64,000 bases of DNA from Achromobacter pulmonis (GCF_902859765.1 NZ_CADIJV010000005.1:124001-188000); one strand, 5' to 3'. Shown: positions 26,716 through 36,946, counted from the stretch's first letter. A program made the numbers and translations. Notes: generated from the letters alone by a model not told the origin.

Positions 26716-28560
26716 ATGAAAATCACCTCGTTGCGCAACCGGATCCTGTTGATCACCTGTTTCACCGTTATCGGCGCGCTGGTGCTCTCGGGCATCGGCA
26801 TCTACCACATTGTGCGCGACAACATGATGGCAACCATCTCCGCCGACCTCGACGCCATCGCTTCCGGCAACGCCAGCGCTATTGACCGTTGGTCGGCCGA
26901 CAAGGCCCAGGCGGTTGCCGCGACCGCGGCGGTGGTCGAGAAAGGCGATCCGCGCGGCCTGACCCGGCTCATGGGCGAAACCAACGGCTTTCCCATCACC
27001 AGCATTGGCTGGAGCGACAAGAGCTTTTTCTCGACCGCGCAAACTCCCGCCGGCTACGACCCCACCGCGCGCCCCTGGTACAAGAGCGCGGTGGCGGCCG
27101 GCAAGCTGACCGTGACCAAGCCCTATGGCGATTCGGGCACCGGCAAGCCGTACGTGGCCTTCACCGCGCCGATCGTGCGCGACGGCCAGACCACCGGCGT
27201 GGTCAGCGGCGCGGTGGCGCTGGACGGCATCAAGGACATCATCAAGGCCATCCGCCCCACGCCTTCCAGCACCGCGTTCGTGTTGGCCAGCGACGGCCAG
27301 GTGATCTCGCACGTCGACGACAAGCTGGCGCTCAAACCGTCGACCGAGGTGGCCGCCGGCCTCACGCCGGCGGTGCTGGCCGACATGGCGCGCGATGGCG
27401 CCGCGCCGGTTGCGCTGACGCTGGGCGGCGTGCCCAAGCTGCTCAAGGCGCGCCGCGTGCCGGGCACCGACTGGTTCCTGGTGATCGCGCTGGATCAGGC
27501 CGAGGCCACCGCCGGCCTGTCGCAGGTGTTCAACGCCACGCTGGTTTCGATGGTGGTGCTGACGCTGGTCGCGGTGTTGCTGGCCAGCGTGGTCACCTCG
27601 CGCGCGTTCAAGCGCCTGTCGGCGGTGCGCGACGCCATGGACACCATCGGTTCGGGCAACGGCGACATGACGCAGCGGCTGGCGGTAGTGGGCCACGATG
27701 AAGTGGCGCAGATTTCGTCGTCGTTCAATGCGTTTGTCGACAAGATCAGCGATGTCATGCTGGACGTGCGCAGCGGCGTGCATTCCATGACCTCGGCCAC
27801 GCGCGAGATCGAAATGGGCAACCGCGACCTGTCGCAGCGCACCGAGATCTCGGCCGGCTCGCTGCAGGAAACCTCGTCGGCGCTGACCGAGCTGACTTCC
27901 AGCGTGCGCCAGACCGAGGAAGCCGCCGAGCACGCTACCCGCCTGGCCACCGAAGCCAGCCAGGCGGCCGAGCGCGGCGGCCAGGTGGTGACCGATGCCG
28001 TGAGCACCATGGGCGCGATCGCGCAGTCGTCCGAACGCATCACCGAAATCATCAGCGTCATCGACGGCATCGCCTTCCAGACCAACATCCTGGCGCTGAA
28101 CGCGGCGGTGGAAGCGGCACGCGCCGGCGAGCAGGGCCGCGGCTTCGCCGTGGTGGCCGGCGAGGTGCGCACGCTGGCGCAGCGCAGCGCCGCCTCGGCA
28201 CAGGAAATCCGTACGCTGATCCAGGCGTCGGTGCAGAACGTGCGCAGCGGCGCCGAACGGGTGCAGGCCGCGGGTTCGACGATGCAGGAAATCGTCGAAG
28301 GCGTATCGCGCGTGCAGAAGCTCGTCAGCGAAATCCACGGGGCCATGGCCGAGCAGAGCGTGGGCATCAGCCAGATCGACCGCAGCGTTTCCGAGATGGA
28401 CCAGGCCACGCAGCAGAATGCCGCCCTGGTGGAGCAGTCGGCCGCGGCCTCGGCCATGCTGAGCGACCAGGCCGGCGTGCTGGCGGGCACGGTGGCGCTG
28501 TTCAAACTGCGGGAAGACGCGCTGGCGGTTGCCCCGGCCAGGGTCGCGCTGGCAGCCTGA
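26716..28560 (+). CDS. Methyl-accepting chemotaxis protein with dCache-type sensor
   Basis: About 614 aa. First membrane helix at about 10-32, a periplasmic double-Cache-like sensor (about 35-275) with [36 protein letters not shown], second helix at about 278-300, HAMP, then the signalling domain with the hairpin tip [41 protein letters not shown]. Such sensors bind amino acids or organic acids; here the ligand is unknown. No CheR-binding pentapeptide at the C terminus (ends ARVALAA). ATG chosen with AGAAG upstream. The sigma-28-like promoter supports co-expression with flagella. Confidence 0.93.
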   Translation: MKITSLRNRILLITCFTVIGALVLSGIGIYHIVRDNMMATISADLDAIASGNASAIDRWSADKAQAVAATAAVVEKGDPRGLTRLMGETNGFPITSIGWSDKSFFSTAQTPAGYDPTARPWYKSAVAAGKLTVTKPYGDSGTGKPYVAFTAPIVRDGQTTGVVSGAVALDGIKDIIKAIRPTPSSTAFVLASDGQVISHVDDKLALKPSTEVAAGLTPAVLADMARDGAAPVALTLGGVPKLLKARRVPGTDWFLVIALDQAEATAGLSQVFNATLVSMVVLTLVAVLLASVVTSRAFKRLSAVRDAMDTIGSGNGDMTQRLAVVGHDEVAQISSSFNAFVDKISDVMLDVRSGVHSMTSATREIEMGNRDLSQRTEISAGSLQETSSALTELTSSVRQTEEAAEHATRLATEASQAAERGGQVVTDAVSTMGAIAQSSERITEIISVIDGIAFQTNILALNAAVEAARAGEQGRGFAVVAGEVRTLAQRSAASAQEIRTLIQASVQNVRSGAERVQAAGSTMQEIVEGVSRVQKLVSEIHGAMAEQSVGISQIDRSVSEMDQATQQNAALVEQSAAASAMLSDQAGVLAGTVALFKLREDALAVAPARVALAA

Positions 28561-28574
28561 GCGGGAAGGGGGCG

Positions 28575-28925
28575 TCAGCCCCCCAGCGCGGCCAGGTTGA
28601 GCGCGTGGCTGTGGCCGATCCATACCGCGCAGTCGCGGTGGTCACGCAGCGATTCGCCGGTATTGGGATGCAGGAACACGTCCAGCGCGCCATGGTTCAG
28701 CGTCAGCCAGGTGAGCACGCGCGGCAGCGCGGCTGGCGCGAAGGCGAGCTGGTAGCTCCATTGCGGATGCGGGCCGACCGGACGTTCGTGAAAGCGGCCC
28801 ATCTGGAGGCTGTCGCCGAACGCGGCGATGATCCGGTCGCGCAGCGCCCAGGCCGCATCGCGGCTGTCGGCGTTGAAATAGACGTGGGCGTGCCAGCTGT
28901 CGACGCTGGCGGGGTCCAGGATCAT
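28575..28925 (-). CDS. DOPA 4,5-dioxygenase-family protein
   Basis: 116 aa. Seen: VDSWHAHVYFNADSRDAAWALRDRI, GRFHERPVGPHPQWSYQLAF and LTLNHGALDVFLHPNTGESLRDHRDCAVWIG. Conserved histidines in these three blocks are the expected iron ligands of this small extradiol-dioxygenase-like family. Bacterial members are common but mostly uncharacterised. SD GGAGG fits the ATG at 28925. It starts 5 bp after the SUI1-type gene, so the two form an operon. Confidence 0.87.
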   Translation of the reverse strand: MILDPASVDSWHAHVYFNADSRDAAWALRDRIIAAFGDSLQMGRFHERPVGPHPQWSYQLAFAPAALPRVLTWLTLNHGALDVFLHPNTGESLRDHRDCAVWIGHSHALNLAALGG

Positions 28926-28930
28926 GGCGG

Positions 28931-29290
28931 TCAACCTCCGGCGCGCTTGGCGCGATAGCCGAGTTTTTCGAGCGCGGCCAGGATGCGGTCGCAGTGATCG
29001 CCCTGCACTTCGATGACGCCGTCCTTGACGGTGCCGCCGGAGCCGCAGGCGGTGCGCAACTGCTTGCCCAGCGCGGCCAGCGCGTCGTCGTCCAGCGGCA
29101 GCCCCTTGACCACGGTCACGGCCTTGCCGCCGCGCCCCTTGGTTTCGCGCGAGACGCGCGTGGCGCCGGCGGGCGGCATGGGCCGTGCCGCCACCTTGCA
29201 TTGGCAAGCGGCGAGCGGTTGGCGGCATTGCGGGCACATCTGGCCACCGTCGGTGGAATAGACGAGCCCGCCTCGGGAGCTGCTTTTCAT
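28931..29290 (-). CDS. yciH: SUI1/YciH-type translation factor
   Basis: 119 aa. The C-terminal SUI1 domain (about 50-117) has KGRGGKAVTVVKGLPLDDDALAALGKQLRTACGSGGTVKDGVIEVQGDHCDRILAALEKLGY, the eIF1/YciH fold, proposed to influence start-codon selection fidelity. Unlike E. coli YciH, residues 19-31 carry CPQCRQPLAACQC, four cysteines in a zinc-knuckle-like arrangement. First gene of a two-gene operon with the DOPA-dioxygenase-like gene. Confidence 0.9.
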   Translation of the reverse strand: MKSSSRGGLVYSTDGGQMCPQCRQPLAACQCKVAARPMPPAGATRVSRETKGRGGKAVTVVKGLPLDDDALAALGKQLRTACGSGGTVKDGVIEVQGDHCDRILAALEKLGYRAKRAGG

Positions 29291-29363
29291 GGGGATTGCG
29301 GGGTGTTGCGGTTCAGGCAGCCATTATGCCGCAGCGGCCGCCGCGCCTCTTGCCGGTGCTTGT

Positions 29364-30278
29364 TCATTCGTCGAAACCGCGCGGCCCCAGCGCCTCGACC
29401 AGGTAGTCGATGAACGACTTGATGCGCGACGAGATCGCGGTGTTGCGGTAGTACACCGCATTGACCGGCTGGCGCACGTCCAGCGTCTGGCGCGGGAACA
29501 GCTGGCGCAGGGCGCCGGACTGGCGGTCGGCGCGCGTCATGAAGTCCGACAGGCAGACGATGCCGGCGTCATTCAGCGCCAGTTGCCGCAGGGTCTCGCC
29601 GTTGAACGCGCGCAGCGCCGGCTGGATGTGCAGCGGCTGGCCATCGGCGTCCGCCAGCGGCCATTCGTTCAGCGATTCCAGCTGCGAGAATCCCAGCAGG
29701 GTGTGTGCGCTCAGGTCGGCCACGCGCCGCGGCGTGCCGTGCGCCGCCAGGTAGCCGGGGCTGGCCAGCACCCGCACGCGGCTGCGGCCGATCGGCACGG
29801 CATGCAGCGACGAGTCCTTCAGGTTGCCGATGCGCAGCGCCAGATCAGTGCGGCGCTCCAGCAGGTCGATGTTGCCTTCGTTGCTGTTCAACTCCAGTTC
29901 GACCTTGGGATAGCGCTGGCGGTAGCCCGGCACCAGCGGCACGATCACATGCAGCATGAAGGGCGAGGCGGCGTCGACCCGCAGGCGTCCGGCTGGCTGG
30001 TTGCGGCGCGCGCGCATCTGTTCCTCGGTCTCTTCGACCGCGGCGATGATCTTGCGGGCCTGCTCCAGGTAGGCGCTGCCTTCCTCGGTCAGTTCCAGCC
30101 GCCGGGTGGTGCGGCGCATCAGCGTGGTCTGCAGCTTTTCCTCCAGCCGCGTCATGGTGCGGCTGGTGGCGGAAATGGTCTGCTGCAGCGCATCGGCGGC
30201 GGCGGTGATCGAGCCGCAGTCCACGATGGCGATGAACACCTGCATTTCGTCGAGGGTTGTCTTCATCTTTGACGTCAT
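29364..30278 (-). CDS. yafC: LysR-family regulator, YafC-like
   Basis: 304 aa. N-terminal winged helix (about 10-65): MQVFIAIVDCGSITAAADALQQTISATSRTMTRLEEKLQTTLM, followed by a LysR substrate domain. It is divergent from dkgB, the same arrangement as E. coli yafC next to dkgB (yafB), so control of the reductase gene is likely. Starts at 30278 or 30266 (MKTTLDEM) are both possible. Effector unknown. Confidence 0.88.
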   Translation of the reverse strand: MTSKMKTTLDEMQVFIAIVDCGSITAAADALQQTISATSRTMTRLEEKLQTTLMRRTTRRLELTEEGSAYLEQARKIIAAVEETEEQMRARRNQPAGRLRVDAASPFMLHVIVPLVPGYRQRYPKVELELNSNEGNIDLLERRTDLALRIGNLKDSSLHAVPIGRSRVRVLASPGYLAAHGTPRRVADLSAHTLLGFSQLESLNEWPLADADGQPLHIQPALRAFNGETLRQLALNDAGIVCLSDFMTRADRQSGALRQLFPRQTLDVRQPVNAVYYRNTAISSRIKSFIDYLVEALGPRGFDE

Positions 30279-30283
30279 ATCAA

Positions 30284-30324
30284 AAGTATTTCGCCAATAT
30301 AGGGCTTATTCCGCAAGTATTGCG
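30284..30324. promoter_or_regulatory. Candidate LysR binding region between yafC-like and dkgB
   Basis: AAGTATTTCG (30284-30293) and AAGTATTGCG (30315-30324) are direct repeats 31 bp apart, three helical turns. The second copy is part of a palindrome, CGCAA-GTA-TTGCG (30312-30324). Placed in the 88-bp divergent gap, as expected for LysR recognition and activation sites. Confidence 0.5.
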
Positions 30325-30366
30325 CGGGCACACTGAGCGCATTCCAACACTTTCCGCGAGTTTTAC

Positions 30367-31170
30367 ATGAGCATTCCGTCTTTTGGCGTCGGCACGTTCC
30401 GCCTGCAGGGCCAGGTCGTCATCGATTCCGTGCGCAACGCGCTGGCGGTCGGCTACCGCGCCGTCGACACCGCGCAGATCTATGAAAACGAGGCCGAGGT
30501 CGGCCAGGCCATCGAGGCCAGCGGCGTCGCCCGCGGCGAGCTGTTCCTGACCACCAAGATCTGGGTGCCGAACTACGGCCGCGCCAGACTCGCGCCGAGC
30601 CTGAAGGACAGCCTGGCCAAGTTGCGCACCGACTACGTCGACCTGACCCTGATCCACTGGCCCGCGCCCGGCAACGGCGTTGCCATCGCCGAGATGATGG
30701 CCGGTTTGATGGACGCGCGCGAACAGGGCCTGACGCGCCGGATCGGCATTTCCAATTTCCCCATCGCCGAAACCCGCGAGGCCATCGCCGCCGTTGGCAA
30801 GGATGCGATCGCTACCAATCAGATCGAGTTGAGCCCGTATCTGCAGAACGCGAAGCTGGTGGACTTCCTGAATGAGCAGGGCATTCCCGTCACCTCCTAC
30901 ATGACGCTGGCCTACGGCAAGGTGCTCAAGGACCCGGTGATCGGCCAGATCGCGCAGCGCCATGCCGCCACGCCGGCGCAGGTGGCCCTGGCCTGGGCGC
31001 TGCTGCGCGGCTTCGCCGTGATTCCGTCGTCGACCAGGCGCGAGAACCTGGCGAGCAACCTGCTGGCCCGCGACCTGCGCCTGACCGAGGCCGATATGGC
31101 GCAGATCGCCGCGCTCGAACGCAATGGCCGCGAGGTCGACCCGGCGGGCCTGGCGGCGGCCTGGGACTGA
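30367..31170 (+). CDS. dkgB: 2,5-diketo-D-gluconate reductase B (aldo/keto reductase)
   Basis: 267 aa AKR-fold enzyme, NADPH-dependent, reducing 2,5-diketogluconate and other small carbonyls such as methylglyoxal. Catalytic tetrad visible: the Asp in YRAVDTAQ, the Tyr in [11 protein letters not shown], the Lys in LTTKIWV and the His in LTLIHWP. It begins [18 protein letters not shown] as in E. coli DkgB. Divergent from the yafC-like gene. An unrelated-type AKR (tas) follows 173 bp downstream. Confidence 0.9.
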   Translation: MSIPSFGVGTFRLQGQVVIDSVRNALAVGYRAVDTAQIYENEAEVGQAIEASGVARGELFLTTKIWVPNYGRARLAPSLKDSLAKLRTDYVDLTLIHWPAPGNGVAIAEMMAGLMDAREQGLTRRIGISNFPIAETREAIAAVGKDAIATNQIELSPYLQNAKLVDFLNEQGIPVTSYMTLAYGKVLKDPVIGQIAQRHAATPAQVALAWALLRGFAVIPSSTRRENLASNLLARDLRLTEADMAQIAALERNGREVDPAGLAAAWD

Positions 31171-31343
31171 GACAGGGGCTCGGCGTCAGCGGCGCCCGGC
31201 CCTGGGGGCGAAACCGGGCCGGCGCGGCTTGAACGGGGCAGGCTGTCCACGGCGTGGGCCAACCGCGCGGCCCCGTCAGCAAAACGCCAACCGAGTTGCG
31301 GTAAGGTAATTGCTTCCTTCAGAGATTCCGCACGGAGCAGAAC

Positions 31344-32393
31344 TTGAAATACCGCAAACTCGGCCGTACCGACCTGGACGTCAGCCTGATCGGCCTGGGC
31401 ACCATGACCTGGGGCGAGCAGAACACCGAGGCCGAGGCCCACCAGCAGTTGGACTACGCGCTGGAGCGCGGCGTCAACCTGGTCGACGTGGCCGAAATGT
31501 ATCCGGTGCCGCCCAAGGCCGAAACCCAGGGCCTGACCGAAACCTATATCGGCACCTGGCTGGCGCGCGGCAAGCGCCGCCACGACATCGTGCTGGCCAG
31601 CAAGGTGGCCGGTCCGGTGCGCGACCCCAAGCGCCCCGGCCACATCCGCGACGGCAAGACCTTCCTGGACCGCAAAAACCTGACCGAGGCGCTGGACGCC
31701 AGCCTCAAGCGCCTGCAGACCGATTACCTGGACCTGTACCAGTTGCACTGGCCCGACCGCACCACGGCCACCTTCGGCCAGCTGTCGTATCCGTGGGTCA
31801 AGGACGAGCACACCGTGCCCATCGAGGAAACCCTGTCGGTGCTGCAGGACTTCGTGCGCGCCGGCAAGGTGCGCCACGTCGGCGTCTCCAACGAAACGCC
31901 CTGGGGCGTGGCGCAGTTCCTGAAGGCTTCCGACAACCTCGGCCTGCCGCGCATCGCCTCGATCCAGAACGCCTACAGCCTGCTGAACCGTGTCTACGAG
32001 ATCGGCCTGTCGGAATTCACCCACCACGAAGGCGTGGGACTGCTGGCCTATTCGCCGCTGGCCATGGGCATGCTTTGCGGCAAGTACCTCGACGGCGCCC
32101 GCCCGGCTAATGCCCGCCTGACGCTGTACACGCGCTTCACCCGTTACAGCAACCCGCAGGCCGAAGCCGCCACCCGCGCGTACGTCGAACTGGCGCGCCA
32201 GCACGGCATCTCGCCGACCCACCTGGCGCTGGCCTGGGTCAACCAGCGCCCGTTCGTCACCAGCAACCTGATCGGCGCGACCAATCTGCAGCAGTTGAAG
32301 GAAAACATCGACAGCGTCGACGTCGAACTGCCGGCAGACGTGCTGCAGGCCATCGAGCAGATCCACGCGCGCCACCCGAACCCGGCGCCCTGA
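31344..32393 (+). CDS. tas: Aldo/keto reductase, Tas-like
   Basis: About 349 aa. Clear full-length similarity to E. coli Tas as I know it: GLGTMTWGEQNTEAEAHQQLDYALERGVNLVDVAEMYPVPP, DRKNLTEALDASLKRLQTDYLDLYQLHWPDR, ARLTLYTRFTRYSNPQ. Tetrad Asp, Tyr, Lys and His recognisable. NADP(H)-dependent; physiological substrate unknown. The start is a TTG at 31344 with GGAG eight bases upstream, which gives the family's MKYRKLGRTDLDVS beginning. Convergent with nasA across a hairpin. Confidence 0.9.
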   Translation: MKYRKLGRTDLDVSLIGLGTMTWGEQNTEAEAHQQLDYALERGVNLVDVAEMYPVPPKAETQGLTETYIGTWLARGKRRHDIVLASKVAGPVRDPKRPGHIRDGKTFLDRKNLTEALDASLKRLQTDYLDLYQLHWPDRTTATFGQLSYPWVKDEHTVPIEETLSVLQDFVRAGKVRHVGVSNETPWGVAQFLKASDNLGLPRIASIQNAYSLLNRVYEIGLSEFTHHEGVGLLAYSPLAMGMLCGKYLDGARPANARLTLYTRFTRYSNPQAEAATRAYVELARQHGISPTHLALAWVNQRPFVTSNLIGATNLQQLKENIDSVDVELPADVLQAIEQIHARHPNPAP

Positions 32394-32404
32394 GCGCCGC
32401 CGAT

Positions 32405-32432
32405 GCCAGGCGGTCCATCCGGCCCGCCTGGC
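32405..32432. terminator. Hairpin between convergent tas and nasA
   Basis: Perfect 9-bp stem GCCAGGCGG/CCGCCTGGC with a 10-nt loop in the 67-bp convergent gap. No T-run on either side, so it may only stabilise 3' ends. Confidence 0.4.
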
Positions 32433-32460
32433 GGCCGCGCCTGTCTTGCGCTCGCGCCGC

Positions 32461-35400
32461 TCAGTACACATCGCGCACATAGCGCTTGTCGGCGGCCATG
32501 CGCGCCACGTAGGCGGCCGCCGCATCGGCATCCATGCCGCCGTGTTCCGCCACCACCTGCCTGAGCATGGCGTCCACATCCCGCGCCATGCGGCCGGCAT
32601 CGCCGCAGACGTAAAAATGCGCGCCATCCGCCAGCCACGCCCATAGCCGCGCGCCTTGTTCGCGCATGCGATCCTGCACATACACCTTGGCGGCCTGATC
32701 GCGCGAGAACGCCAGGTCCAGCCGCGTCAGCAGGCCGTCGTCGCGCAGCGCCTGCAGTTCGTCGCGATAGTAGAAATCGCTGGCCGCGTGCCGTTCGCCG
32801 AAAAACAGCCAGTTGCGGCCGCGGTCGCCGCGCGCCCGCCGTTCCTGCAGGAAGGCGCGGAACGGCGCCACGCCGGTGCCGGGGCCCACCATGATCATCG
32901 GCGTGTCGCCCTGACGCGGCGGACGGAAATGGCTGGCTTGCTGCACGAAGACAGGCACGTCGGCCTCGCCGGCGCGGTCGGCCAGGAATGTTGACGAGAC
33001 GCCCTTGCGTTGCCGTCTGCCGTTGTCGTAGCGCACGGCGGAAACCGTCAGGTGGACCGCGTCGGGATGCGCTTTGGGGCTGGAGGCAATGGAGTAGAGG
33101 CGCGGCTGCATGCGCTTGAGCGCGTCCAGCCAGGCCTGTGCGGGCAGCGCCACGGGGAACGCGTGCAGCACATCGGCCAGCTGCTTGCCCCACAGCCATT
33201 GCCGCAGGTCGGCGCGGCGCTCCTCGGCCAGCAACTGTCGCAGGCCGGAGTCGCACGCGTGTTCCGCGATCAGCGCCAGCGTGGCGGGCGCGGGGCGCGC
33301 GATTTCGTAATGCGCGGACAGCGCCCGGGCCAGCGGCATGTCGCCGACGCCCGGCACGCTGGCCACGGCATCGCCCGACAGGCCGGTCTGCGCCAGCAGT
33401 TCCTCCACCAGCTCGGGACAGTTCACCGGCCATACGCCCAGGGCGTCGCCGGCCTCGTAGTCCAGTCCCGTGCCGGCGATGTCCAGCGCCAGCGCGCGCG
33501 TGTCCTTGTCGCCGCTGGCGTTCAGCCGCTGGTTGCCGATCAGGCGCGCGGGGGCCGGCCGCGTCCGGGACGGGGGCGCGGGGCGCGCACCGGCCGGCGG
33601 GGCGAGCGGCTCGGGCGGCGCGAGGCCGACCACCACGGGGGACGGGGTGTCGGCCGCCAGCGCCGCCGCGATGTCGTCCGGCATCCGGCCACCGGCCGGA
33701 TGGCCATGTTGTTCCGCCTCGGCCGCATGGATGGCGGCGATGACGCTTTCCAGCCAGGCGTCGGCCAGCGCTTCGTAGTCCGTACCGCAATCGACCCGCG
33801 CCAACAAGGGCTGCGCGCCCAGTTGCGCCAGCCGCTGGTCGAGCCGGCGACCGTGGCCGCAGAAAGCGTCATAGTTGCTGTCGCCCAGCGCCAGCACCGC
33901 ATAGCGCAGCGACGCCAGCCGCGGCGCATCGGCGGCCGACAGGGCGCGCCACAGGTCCTGGCCGTTGTCCGGCGCGTCGCCATCGCCGAAGGTGCTGGTG
34001 ATCAGCAGCAGGTACTGCGCGCGAGCCAGGGCATCGAGCGCACGGTCGGCCATGCAGGCGGTGCGCAATTCGAATCCGGCCGCGGCCAGCGCGCTGGCGC
34101 TGCGTTCCACCAGCGACTCGGCATTGCCGGTCTGCGAGGCCCACAGCAGTGTCACGCGCGGACGCGGGCCGATGATGCGGACGGCGCTTTCCTCGGAGCC
34201 GGCGGCCGCGGTGATCGCCGACGCGGCGTGCATCGGCGCGCGGCTGTAAAGGCCATGCAGCGGGCCGTTCAACCACAGGCGGGTGGCGTCGTCGAAAGGC
34301 GCATGGACGGGCAGTTCGGGTACGCCGGACGCGCCGCCGGCCTGCCGCAAGCCGCCAAGAAAGCCCGACAGGTAATGGCGTTGGCGCGTATCCAGCGCGG
34401 GCGGCTCGCCGCCCGCCAGGCCCAGCACGGCGGCCATGGCCTCGGCCGGCGCTGTCGCGCCAGCCAATGCGGCGACCGGCAGCGGGGCCGTGTCGGCGGG
34501 CAAGGGGGCGGCCGTCACAGGCGCCTGCACGCGGCACAGCGCAACCGCGCAGAACTTCAGCTCCGGCTGTTGCGATAGCGGATCGATGGCGTCGCTGGTG
34601 ACGGCGTTGATGCAGAGTTCATCGCCATACACGTCGTTCCAGTGCATGGGCGCGAAGCAGTTGCCGGGCCGCACCCGGTCGGTGACGACGGCGGGCAACA
34701 CCGCGCGGCCGCGGCGCGAGCGGATCTCGACGCTGTCGCCGGCGCCGACGCCGAGCGTGGCCGCGTCGTCGGGGTGGATCTCCACGAACGGCGCGGGATT
34801 GAGCTTGTTCAGCATCGGCACCTTGCCGGTCTTGGTCAGCGTATGCCACTGATGCTGCAGCCGCCCCGTGTTGAGCACCATGGGGTAGTCGGCATCGGGC
34901 AGCTCGGCCGGATCCCCGTGCGGCCGCGCATGGAACTGCGCGCGACCGTTGGCGGTGGCGAACACCAGGCGCGGGCGGGCGCCGTCGTCCGCCAGGAGCG
35001 ATGGCTGGCTGATGCCGTCGTTGAGATAGCGGATCGGATTGCGCTCCGGGCCGTCGGCGCGCGCGCAGGGCCATTGCAGCGGCGTCTCGCGCAGCCGCGC
35101 ATGGCTGGCGCCGCGCAGGTCGTAGCCGGTGGCGGGGTTGGAGAAGCCGGCGATCTCATCGAACACCTCGGCCGCGCTGGCGTACTGGAACGCGTGGCCG
35201 TAGCCCATCTCGCAGGCCACGGTGGCGATGATGCGCCAGTCGGGCAGGGCGTCGCCGGGCGGCGGCACGGCTTGCGGCATCAGCGTCAGGGTGCGTTCGG
35301 AATTGATCATCACGCCCTCGGCCTCGGCCCACAGCGCGCCGGGCAGCAGGATGTCGGCGTAGCGGTTGGTCTCGGTATCCAGGTAGGCGTCCTGCGCGAT

Positions 35401-36681
35401 CACCAGTTCCGCCGCCCGCAGCCCGGCCACGATGTTGGCGCGGTTGGCCACGCTGGCCACCGGGTTGGTGCAGATGATCCAGCAGGCCTTGACCTCGCCC
35501 GCGGCCATGCGTTGGAACAGGTCGATGGTGCCTTGCCCGAGCCGCGTAGGCAGCGTGCCGGCGGGCACGCCCCAGCGTGCCTCGACAAAGGCGCGATCCG
35601 AGGCCGACAGCACGCTGCGCTGGCCCGGCAGGCCGGCGCCCATGTAGCCCATCTCGCGCCCGCCCATGGCGTTGGGCTGGCCGGTCAGCGAGAACGGCCC
35701 GCTGCCGGGCCGGCAGATGCGGCCGGTGGCCAGGTGCAGGTTGCACAGCGCGTTGGTATTCCAGGTGCCGTGGGTGCTCTGGTTCAGCCCCATGGTCCAG
35801 CAGCTCATCCATTCGGGCGCCGCGCCGATCCAGTCGGCGGCGTGGCGCAATTGCGCGGCGGGAATACCGGTCAGCGTCTCGACCCGCTCGGGCGCATAGT
35901 CGCGCAGGAAGTCCGGCATCGCCTCCCAGCCGTCGGTGTGGGTGGCGATGAAGGCCGCATCGGTCTTGCCCGCCGCGTGCAGCAGGTGCAGCAGGCCATT
36001 GAGCAGCGCCAGGTCGGTGCCCGGACGGATCGCCAGGTGCAAATGCGCTTTCTCGGCGGTGGTGGTGCGGCGCGGGTCGACCACGATCAGGCGCGCGCCG
36101 GCCTTGACCCGTTCCATCATGCGCAGGTACAGGATCGGATGGCAATCCGCCATGTTGGCGCCGATCACCAGGAACAGATCGGCGCGGTCGATGTCCTCGT
36201 AAGATCCAGGCGGCCCGTCGGCGCCCAGCGACAGTTTGTAGCCGCTGCTGGCGCTGGCCATGCACAGGCGCGAATTCGATTCGATGTTGTTGGTGCCGAT
36301 GAAGCCCTTGGCCAGTTTGTTGGCCAGGTATTGGGCCTCGATCGACATCTGTCCCGACACGTACAGCGACACCGCGTCTGGGCCATGCGCATCGATGATG
36401 GCGCGCAACCGCGTGGCGGTGTCGCGCAGGGTGTCCGCCATCGGCCGCGGCGCCAGATCCTGTCCACGGCGGGCGCGCACGTAGGCGTGTTCCAGCCGGC
36501 CCGACTGGCGCAGGGCGATGTGGGCCGAGGACCCCTTGGTGCACAGGCGGCCGAAGTTGCTGGGATGGTCGCGGTTGCCGGTGATTTTCACCACCTGCTC
36601 CCGTTCCACGTGCAGGGTCATGCCGCAGCCCACGCCACAGTAGGGGCAGACGGTGTCGACGGTGCGCGGGGTGCCGCTCAT
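32461..36681 (-). CDS. nasA: Assimilatory nitrate reductase fused to CysJ-like flavoprotein
   Basis: About 1406 aa, two enzymes in one chain. Residues 1-800: molybdopterin nitrate reductase with an N-terminal [4Fe-4S] site at Cys12, Cys15, Cys19 and Cys47, and a C-terminal Mo-cofactor domain. Residues about 840-985: flavodoxin-like FMN domain ([35 protein letters not shown]). About 1035-1406: FAD/NADPH domain ([42 protein letters not shown]). The reductase part resembles sulfite reductase alpha subunit CysJ. NADPH electrons can therefore pass through FAD and FMN to the Mo site with no separate NasB/C. Start: SD GGAG before ATG 36681, right after the leader terminator. Divergent from nirBD-nasR. 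Confidence 0.95.
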   Translation of the reverse strand: MSGTPRTVDTVCPYCGVGCGMTLHVEREQVVKITGNRDHPSNFGRLCTKGSSAHIALRQSGRLEHAYVRARRGQDLAPRPMADTLRDTATRLRAIIDAHGPDAVSLYVSGQMSIEAQYLANKLAKGFIGTNNIESNSRLCMASASSGYKLSLGADGPPGSYEDIDRADLFLVIGANMADCHPILYLRMMERVKAGARLIVVDPRRTTTAEKAHLHLAIRPGTDLALLNGLLHLLHAAGKTDAAFIATHTDGWEAMPDFLRDYAPERVETLTGIPAAQLRHAADWIGAAPEWMSCWTMGLNQSTHGTWNTNALCNLHLATGRICRPGSGPFSLTGQPNAMGGREMGYMGAGLPGQRSVLSASDRAFVEARWGVPAGTLPTRLGQGTIDLFQRMAAGEVKACWIICTNPVASVANRANIVAGLRAAELVIAQDAYLDTETNRYADILLPGALWAEAEGVMINSERTLTLMPQAVPPPGDALPDWRIIATVACEMGYGHAFQYASAAEVFDEIAGFSNPATGYDLRGASHARLRETPLQWPCARADGPERNPIRYLNDGISQPSLLADDGARPRLVFATANGRAQFHARPHGDPAELPDADYPMVLNTGRLQHQWHTLTKTGKVPMLNKLNPAPFVEIHPDDAATLGVGAGDSVEIRSRRGRAVLPAVVTDRVRPGNCFAPMHWNDVYGDELCINAVTSDAIDPLSQQPELKFCAVALCRVQAPVTAAPLPADTAPLPVAALAGATAPAEAMAAVLGLAGGEPPALDTRQRHYLSGFLGGLRQAGGASGVPELPVHAPFDDATRLWLNGPLHGLYSRAPMHAASAITAAAGSEESAVRIIGPRPRVTLLWASQTGNAESLVERSASALAAAGFELRTACMADRALDALARAQYLLLITSTFGDGDAPDNGQDLWRALSAADAPRLASLRYAVLALGDSNYDAFCGHGRRLDQRLAQLGAQPLLARVDCGTDYEALADAWLESVIAAIHAAEAEQHGHPAGGRMPDDIAAALAADTPSPVVVGLAPPEPLAPPAGARPAPPSRTRPAPARLIGNQRLNASGDKDTRALALDIAGTGLDYEAGDALGVWPVNCPELVEELLAQTGLSGDAVASVPGVGDMPLARALSAHYEIARPAPATLALIAEHACDSGLRQLLAEERRADLRQWLWGKQLADVLHAFPVALPAQAWLDALKRMQPRLYSIASSPKAHPDAVHLTVSAVRYDNGRRQRKGVSSTFLADRAGEADVPVFVQQASHFRPPRQGDTPMIMVGPGTGVAPFRAFLQERRARGDRGRNWLFFGERHAASDFYYRDELQALRDDGLLTRLDLAFSRDQAAKVYVQDRMREQGARLWAWLADGAHFYVCGDAGRMARDVDAMLRQVVAEHGGMDADAAAAYVARMAADKRYVRDVY

Positions 36682-36691
36682 GCTCGGCTCC

Positions 36692-36745
36692 AAAAAAGAA
36701 AGGCGCCCTGCCTGCGCGGCCAGCGGGCCGGGCGGGCAGGGCGCC
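36692..36745 (-). terminator. Leader terminator (attenuator) of nasA
   Basis: Read on the minus strand: 11-bp perfect stem GGCGCCCTGCC/GGCAGGGCGCC (36745-36735 with 36712-36702), an inner 5-bp stem with an AGCG/CGCT-type tetraloop, then TTTCTTTTTT ending 10 nt before the nasA start codon. A strong intrinsic terminator inside the nasA 5' leader, about 35-85 nt after the predicted sigma-54 start. Reading through it would need an antiterminator, for which NasR is the candidate. Confidence 0.85.
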
Positions 36746-36754
36746 ATTGCCCTG
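36737..36754 (-). promoter_or_regulatory. ANTAR-type antiterminator hairpin in nasA leader
   Basis: Minus strand: CAGGGC-AATGGC-GCCCTG, a perfect 6-bp stem with a hexanucleotide loop having A at position 1 and G at position 4, the features of ANTAR-bound RNA hairpins. Its 3' arm and part of its loop overlap the 5' arm of the terminator, so the two structures exclude each other. No convincing second (P1) hexaloop found upstream; a CCCGGC-GCT-GCCGGG hairpin precedes it. Confidence 0.6.
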
Positions 36755-36788
36755 GTTTCCCGGCAGCGCCGGGTCGATACCCCGTCGA

Positions 36789-36804
36789 TGCAAGTTCCAT
36801 GCCA
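36789..36804 (-). promoter_or_regulatory. Sigma-54 promoter of nasA
   Basis: Minus strand TGGCATG-GAAC-TTGCA: one mismatch to the -24/-12 consensus TGGCACG-N4-TTGCW. The predicted start near 36778 gives a leader of about 97 nt that contains the antiterminator and terminator hairpins. Confidence 0.75.
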
Positions 36805-36865
36805 ATCGCTTGCCACGGGCGGGCAGCGGGGCATGGGGAGCGGCGGCGTGCGCGGTGGTGCGCGG

Positions 36866-36903
36866 CCGCACCGGGTTGGTGCGGCGCGGAACCGTTTGGG
36901 TGC
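36866..36903. promoter_or_regulatory. Tandem NtrC-like enhancer sites
   Basis: Site 1: CCGCACC-GGGTT-GGTGCGG (36866-36884), a perfect palindrome matching the NtrC pattern GCACC-N5-GGTGC. Site 2: GAACC-GTTTG-GGTGC (36889-36903), with a degenerate left half. Centres are 21 bp apart, two helical turns. They lie about 77-98 bp upstream of the predicted nirB start and 97-118 bp upstream of the nasA start, so they can serve both sigma-54 promoters. Confidence 0.7.
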
Positions 36904-36946
36904 GCGGCGGGGGTGGCGGCGCGGCGCCGCGCGGGCGCCGCCGGGA

